8,462 bases of DNA from an uncultured Gammaproteobacteria bacterium (GTDB lineage: Bacteria > Pseudomonadota > Gammaproteobacteria > Acidiferrobacterales > CAJVXG01): NCBI GenBank assembly GCA_913009215.1, contig CAJVXG010000060.1, forward strand, positions 1-8,462, in the 5' to 3' direction. The notes beneath the pieces are model-generated. The model was not told the origin of the DNA and did no database searches. It saw only the letters and a list, made by a program, of their open reading frames with translations. The stretch's first letter is position 1. Every line of letters begins with the position of its first letter. The position numbers were made by a program, and so were the translations under genes. Shown here one piece after another: positions 6,534 to 8,462 of the stretch.

Positions 6534-6808
6534 CTGGTCGCGCAACGCTTGGCAGGTTACGCCCCAAGAGCATGATGTACAGGAAGTACGAAGCGCTGGA
6601 CAGGATGTCCAAGTGTCACGGAGACCAGGGATGGTCGAGAGTGACCCGCGGGTACAGGGAAGCACCCCAAGGGCACTTCCACTGTACAATTTCGAATATG
6701 TGGGGCGTACAGGAGCGACCTTTGTCACTTCGTTCGGGCGCTCAAAAAACGTTAACCCTCCCTACGTTTTAGTTAAGTGCCATTCTGGTCTGTCCACTAT
6801 TATGCTAA

Positions 6809-6938
6809 GGAGCCTCTGATTAATTCCTTTGACGTCACTCCGGCGAAAGCCGGAGTCCAGTAACGCCTTGAATTTGAAGCACTGGATTCCGGGTCGCACC
6901 GCTGGTTTGCTCGGAATGACGAATTGATCAGAGGTTCC
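6809..6938. mobile_element. MITE-like element (130 bp) with 18-bp terminal inverted repeats
   Basis: The left end GGAGCCTCTGATTAATTC (6809-6826) and the right end, read in reverse as GGAACCTCTGATCAATTC (6938-6921), agree at 16 of 18 bases. They are flanked by CTAA (6805-6808) and CTAG (6939-6942), which fits a YTAR target duplication as in IS5-group elements. A TA target of the IS630/Tc1 type, with the ends one base further out, is the alternative. Inside are a perfect 8-bp hairpin with a GAAA loop (6837-6856), TCCAGT/ACTGGA arms and ATTCCG/CGGAAT arms, giving a multi-armed palindrome. It has no coding capacity. A degenerate inverted relative lies at 6220-6386. The right end stops precisely at the stop codon of the radical SAM gene. 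Confidence 0.7.
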
Positions 6939-8219
6939 CTAGATTGAGCCCTCTTTAAACAGCGTCTTCTTCGCGAAATCACGTTCAAACTCCCGGTTGC
7001 TGGCATATGTAAACCCGAAGACCTGCTGCCAGATTTCCGCCTTTTCCATGCATAGGTAAATCAATACTTTGTCATGCCAAGGGCTGAAACTATGATACAT
7101 CTTCCTGAACATTAATACCTTTGTCTCATCGGGATAAGTCAGCTTTCCATGCGGGTCTGCAACAAAGTCCATTTGCAGAATTCGGGATGGATTGCCCTGC
7201 TCACGAATCTTCTTCATCACCGGCTTGATCAGTGTCACTGAGCCAAAGGAAATAAACAGCACTTCATCGGCTGCAAATTGTGCCAGCAGCGAGTCGACGA
7301 TCTGCGGATAATCGTTATCCCAGCCACGGTAATAAATCATGGGATGAAAATGAAACGCCACTTTTATCCCCGCGTCCGCCAACTGGCGGGCCGCCGCCAT
7401 GCGTCTTTCCAAAGGAACCGTCAGATGCTCTTCGTTTTCAATCACCGACGGGGTATTCAGGGACCAACTGCAAACGACATTCGCGGGAATATCATGGTCC
7501 AGAAAATAGCCAATGTTGTCTGACTTGGTCTTGAACTCCAGCAAGACGTTGGGATGATCCCTGGCAAACCGGCACAGCGCATCAAGGTTACCATTGCGGT
7601 TGCCCCATACCAGTGAGTCCGATGCCTGACCGGTGCCAAAGTGATAAAAACGATCCGGCTCCAGGTCAATGTCATTCAGCTTTAACGCCAGATCCTCGTC
7701 GAATATGATTTGATCCTGATAAAACGTCTGAATGCTGCAATAGCTGCAGCCATACATACAGTTTTGTACCGCATCGATGGTATGCAGATTACAACAAACT
7801 GTCTTCTCCGAAGCCACCGGGCACATACCATGGATCTTTTTATCGGATCGCTGCGAACGTATTTTCAATGCCGGTTTCCGAACCGGGGTTAACGGCACCG
7901 TCCGCGAATAGGTTTTTTCCTGCCCCTTGAGTTGCCGGACATGCTGTTGCAACTGCTGCAACATACTTTTCTTTGCTTGTGCTCCGGATAATGGATTATC
8001 TGAATTACTATAGTTTCGCCACCACGCCTCCAGGCTGCCCTGGCGCCACATGGACAGGTCACGGCAGATTTCCACCACCTGGCGAAATTCCTGAAAAGTA
8101 AAACGATATTGCTTGGCCAGCTCGCGAACAAAACGCTGTTCGCCGTCCGATAACCTCGGAAACAGAGTCTTTTCCTGAAACCTTGTCAGCCTCAATTGAA
8201 ATTCAGTATTAGCGGTCAT
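6939..8219 (-). CDS. SPL-family radical SAM protein (spore photoproduct lyase-like)
   Basis: The protein has 426 residues. Cys154-Met-Tyr-Gly-Cys158-Ser-Tyr-Cys161 is a CX3CX2C motif, the ligand set for the radical SAM 4Fe-4S cluster. SIQTFY, FGTGQASDSLVW (194-205), LEFKTKS (227-233), a SWSLN strand (251-255) and FHFHPMIYYRGW (289-300) match the spore photoproduct lyase fold. Spore formers use SPL to repair thymine photoproducts, but this host shows no sign of sporulation. From memory, the catalytic Cys of true SPL falls near the GTGQASD segment, where none is present here, and the Tyr after the third cluster Cys is Ser162. The substrate is therefore uncertain: DNA repair or another radical reaction. 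A helical N-terminal region of about 130 residues and C133, C142 and C143 precede the cluster. ATG 8219 is the first possible start, with an in-frame TAG three codons upstream. Confidence 0.88.
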   Translation of the reverse strand: MTANTEFQLRLTRFQEKTLFPRLSDGEQRFVRELAKQYRFTFQEFRQVVEICRDLSMWRQGSLEAWWRNYSNSDNPLSGAQAKKSMLQQLQQHVRQLKGQEKTYSRTVPLTPVRKPALKIRSQRSDKKIHGMCPVASEKTVCCNLHTIDAVQNCMYGCSYCSIQTFYQDQIIFDEDLALKLNDIDLEPDRFYHFGTGQASDSLVWGNRNGNLDALCRFARDHPNVLLEFKTKSDNIGYFLDHDIPANVVCSWSLNTPSVIENEEHLTVPLERRMAAARQLADAGIKVAFHFHPMIYYRGWDNDYPQIVDSLLAQFAADEVLFISFGSVTLIKPVMKKIREQGNPSRILQMDFVADPHGKLTYPDETKVLMFRKMYHSFSPWHDKVLIYLCMEKAEIWQQVFGFTYASNREFERDFAKKTLFKEGSI

Positions 8220-8232
8220 GCTCGAATACTAT

Positions 8233-8238
8233 TCCTCT
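8233..8238 (-). promoter_or_regulatory. Ribosome binding site of the radical SAM gene, long spacing
   Basis: Minus-strand AGAGGA lies 13 nt before ATG 8219, longer than usual. No nearer purine-rich block is as good and no alternative start exists in frame, so expression may be modest. Confidence 0.45.
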
Positions 8239-8290
8239 AAACGGTTATTGCCTACTTGTCTCACTGCTCTCTGGTCTAAAAAAATAAAAT

Positions 8291-8462
8291 GTAGGATGGG
8301 TTAGGTATACAGTGTGTACCGTAACCCACCGGATGTGCCATCAGGCACTCACTAAAAGAAGCGTTCTGTTGCTATGCAACGCATGGTGGGGTATACCCAA
8401 AGGGCATGATGTACAGGAAGTACGAATGCGACAGACAGGACGCCTTAGTGTCGTGAAGACCA
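8291..8462. repeat. Second copy of the GTAGGG repeat element, cut by the window end
   Basis: It begins with GTAGGATGGGTTAGG in the same orientation as copy 1 and carries the same head hairpin (8295-8330). It then has GGATGTGCCA and GCGTT...GCAACGC (8361-8382). The 23-nt block 8404-8426 is identical to 6570-6592, and similarity runs on to AGACCA at the last base. It is shorter than copy 1 because the twin-hairpin segment is missing. With 8220-8290, where I see no convincing promoter or terminator, it fills the space upstream of the radical SAM gene. Confidence 0.6.

Larger units (their letters stand above)
6410..6765. repeat. Non-coding repeat element with inverted GTAGGG ends (copy 1)
   Basis: The left end GTAGGGCGGGTTAGG (6410-6424) is matched in inverted orientation by GTTAACCCTCCCTAC (6751-6765), 12 of the first 13 bases agreeing. 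Behind the left end is a strong imperfect hairpin at 6414-6449: GGCGGGTTA with TAACCCGCC, one bulged G, GGCAC with GTGCC, and a 7-nt loop. Two further perfect hairpins lie at 6485-6533. Positions 6570-6592 are an exact 23-nt match to 8404-8426, and similarity continues to 6627. The open frames here overlap on both strands, follow the repeats and resemble no protein. It is best read as a non-autonomous mobile or structured repeat. The family is not recognised. Confidence 0.6.

Noticed and set aside
6420..6819. Overlapping open frames of about 66-128 codons on both strands
   Set aside because: They lie across hairpins and repeats, have no recognisable protein pattern and no convincing start signals.
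6220..6942. CRISPR array
   Set aside because: Repeats are of several unrelated types, differ in orientation and spacing, and have no regular spacer length.

Overview
The window looks like chromosome from a free-living gammaproteobacterium of moderate G+C, possibly a sulfur-oxidising or Chromatiales-like lineage. This is inferred from the protein style (Rcp1-type receivers, multi-PAS c-di-GMP enzymes, an SPL-like radical SAM protein in a non-sporulating context) and from abundant intergenic palindromic repeats. No marker gene fixes the taxonomy.

Positions 1-5866 (+ strand) hold a signalling block. First comes the 3' part of a membrane histidine kinase (TM, HAMP-like linker, two PAS, HisKA, HATPase_c), whose start lies before the window. 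It overlaps a single-domain Rcp1-like response regulator by 29 nt. After a 270-bp gap comes an 1115-residue protein, REC-PAS-GAF-PAS-PAS-GGDEF-EAL, with all the GGDEF and EAL motifs I checked intact and an I-site. The gap carries a near-consensus sigma-54 promoter (2338-2353), a weaker overlapping sigma-70-like candidate and a possibly structured leader. The simplest reading is that the kinase phosphorylates the small regulator and perhaps also the receiver of the c-di-GMP enzyme, so that membrane or redox signals set c-di-GMP levels.

Positions 5867-6168 hold a small minus-strand gene (64 aa, TTG start, TPR-like helical pattern) with its own candidate terminator.

Positions 6169-6938 have no convincing gene and are built from repeats. 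There is a degenerate copy of a MITE-like palindromic element (6220-6386) whose hairpin loop seems to have received an insertion. Next is a second, different element (6410-6765) bounded by inverted GTAGGG-type ends, containing strong hairpins. Last is an intact MITE-like element (6809-6938) with 18-bp terminal inverted repeats and CTAR flanks, ending exactly at the stop codon of the next gene.

Positions 6939-8219 (minus strand) encode a 426-residue SPL-family radical SAM protein. Positions 8220-8462 hold its upstream region and the start of another copy of the GTAGGG element, cut by the window edge. The radical SAM gene is therefore bracketed by two same-orientation copies of one repeat.
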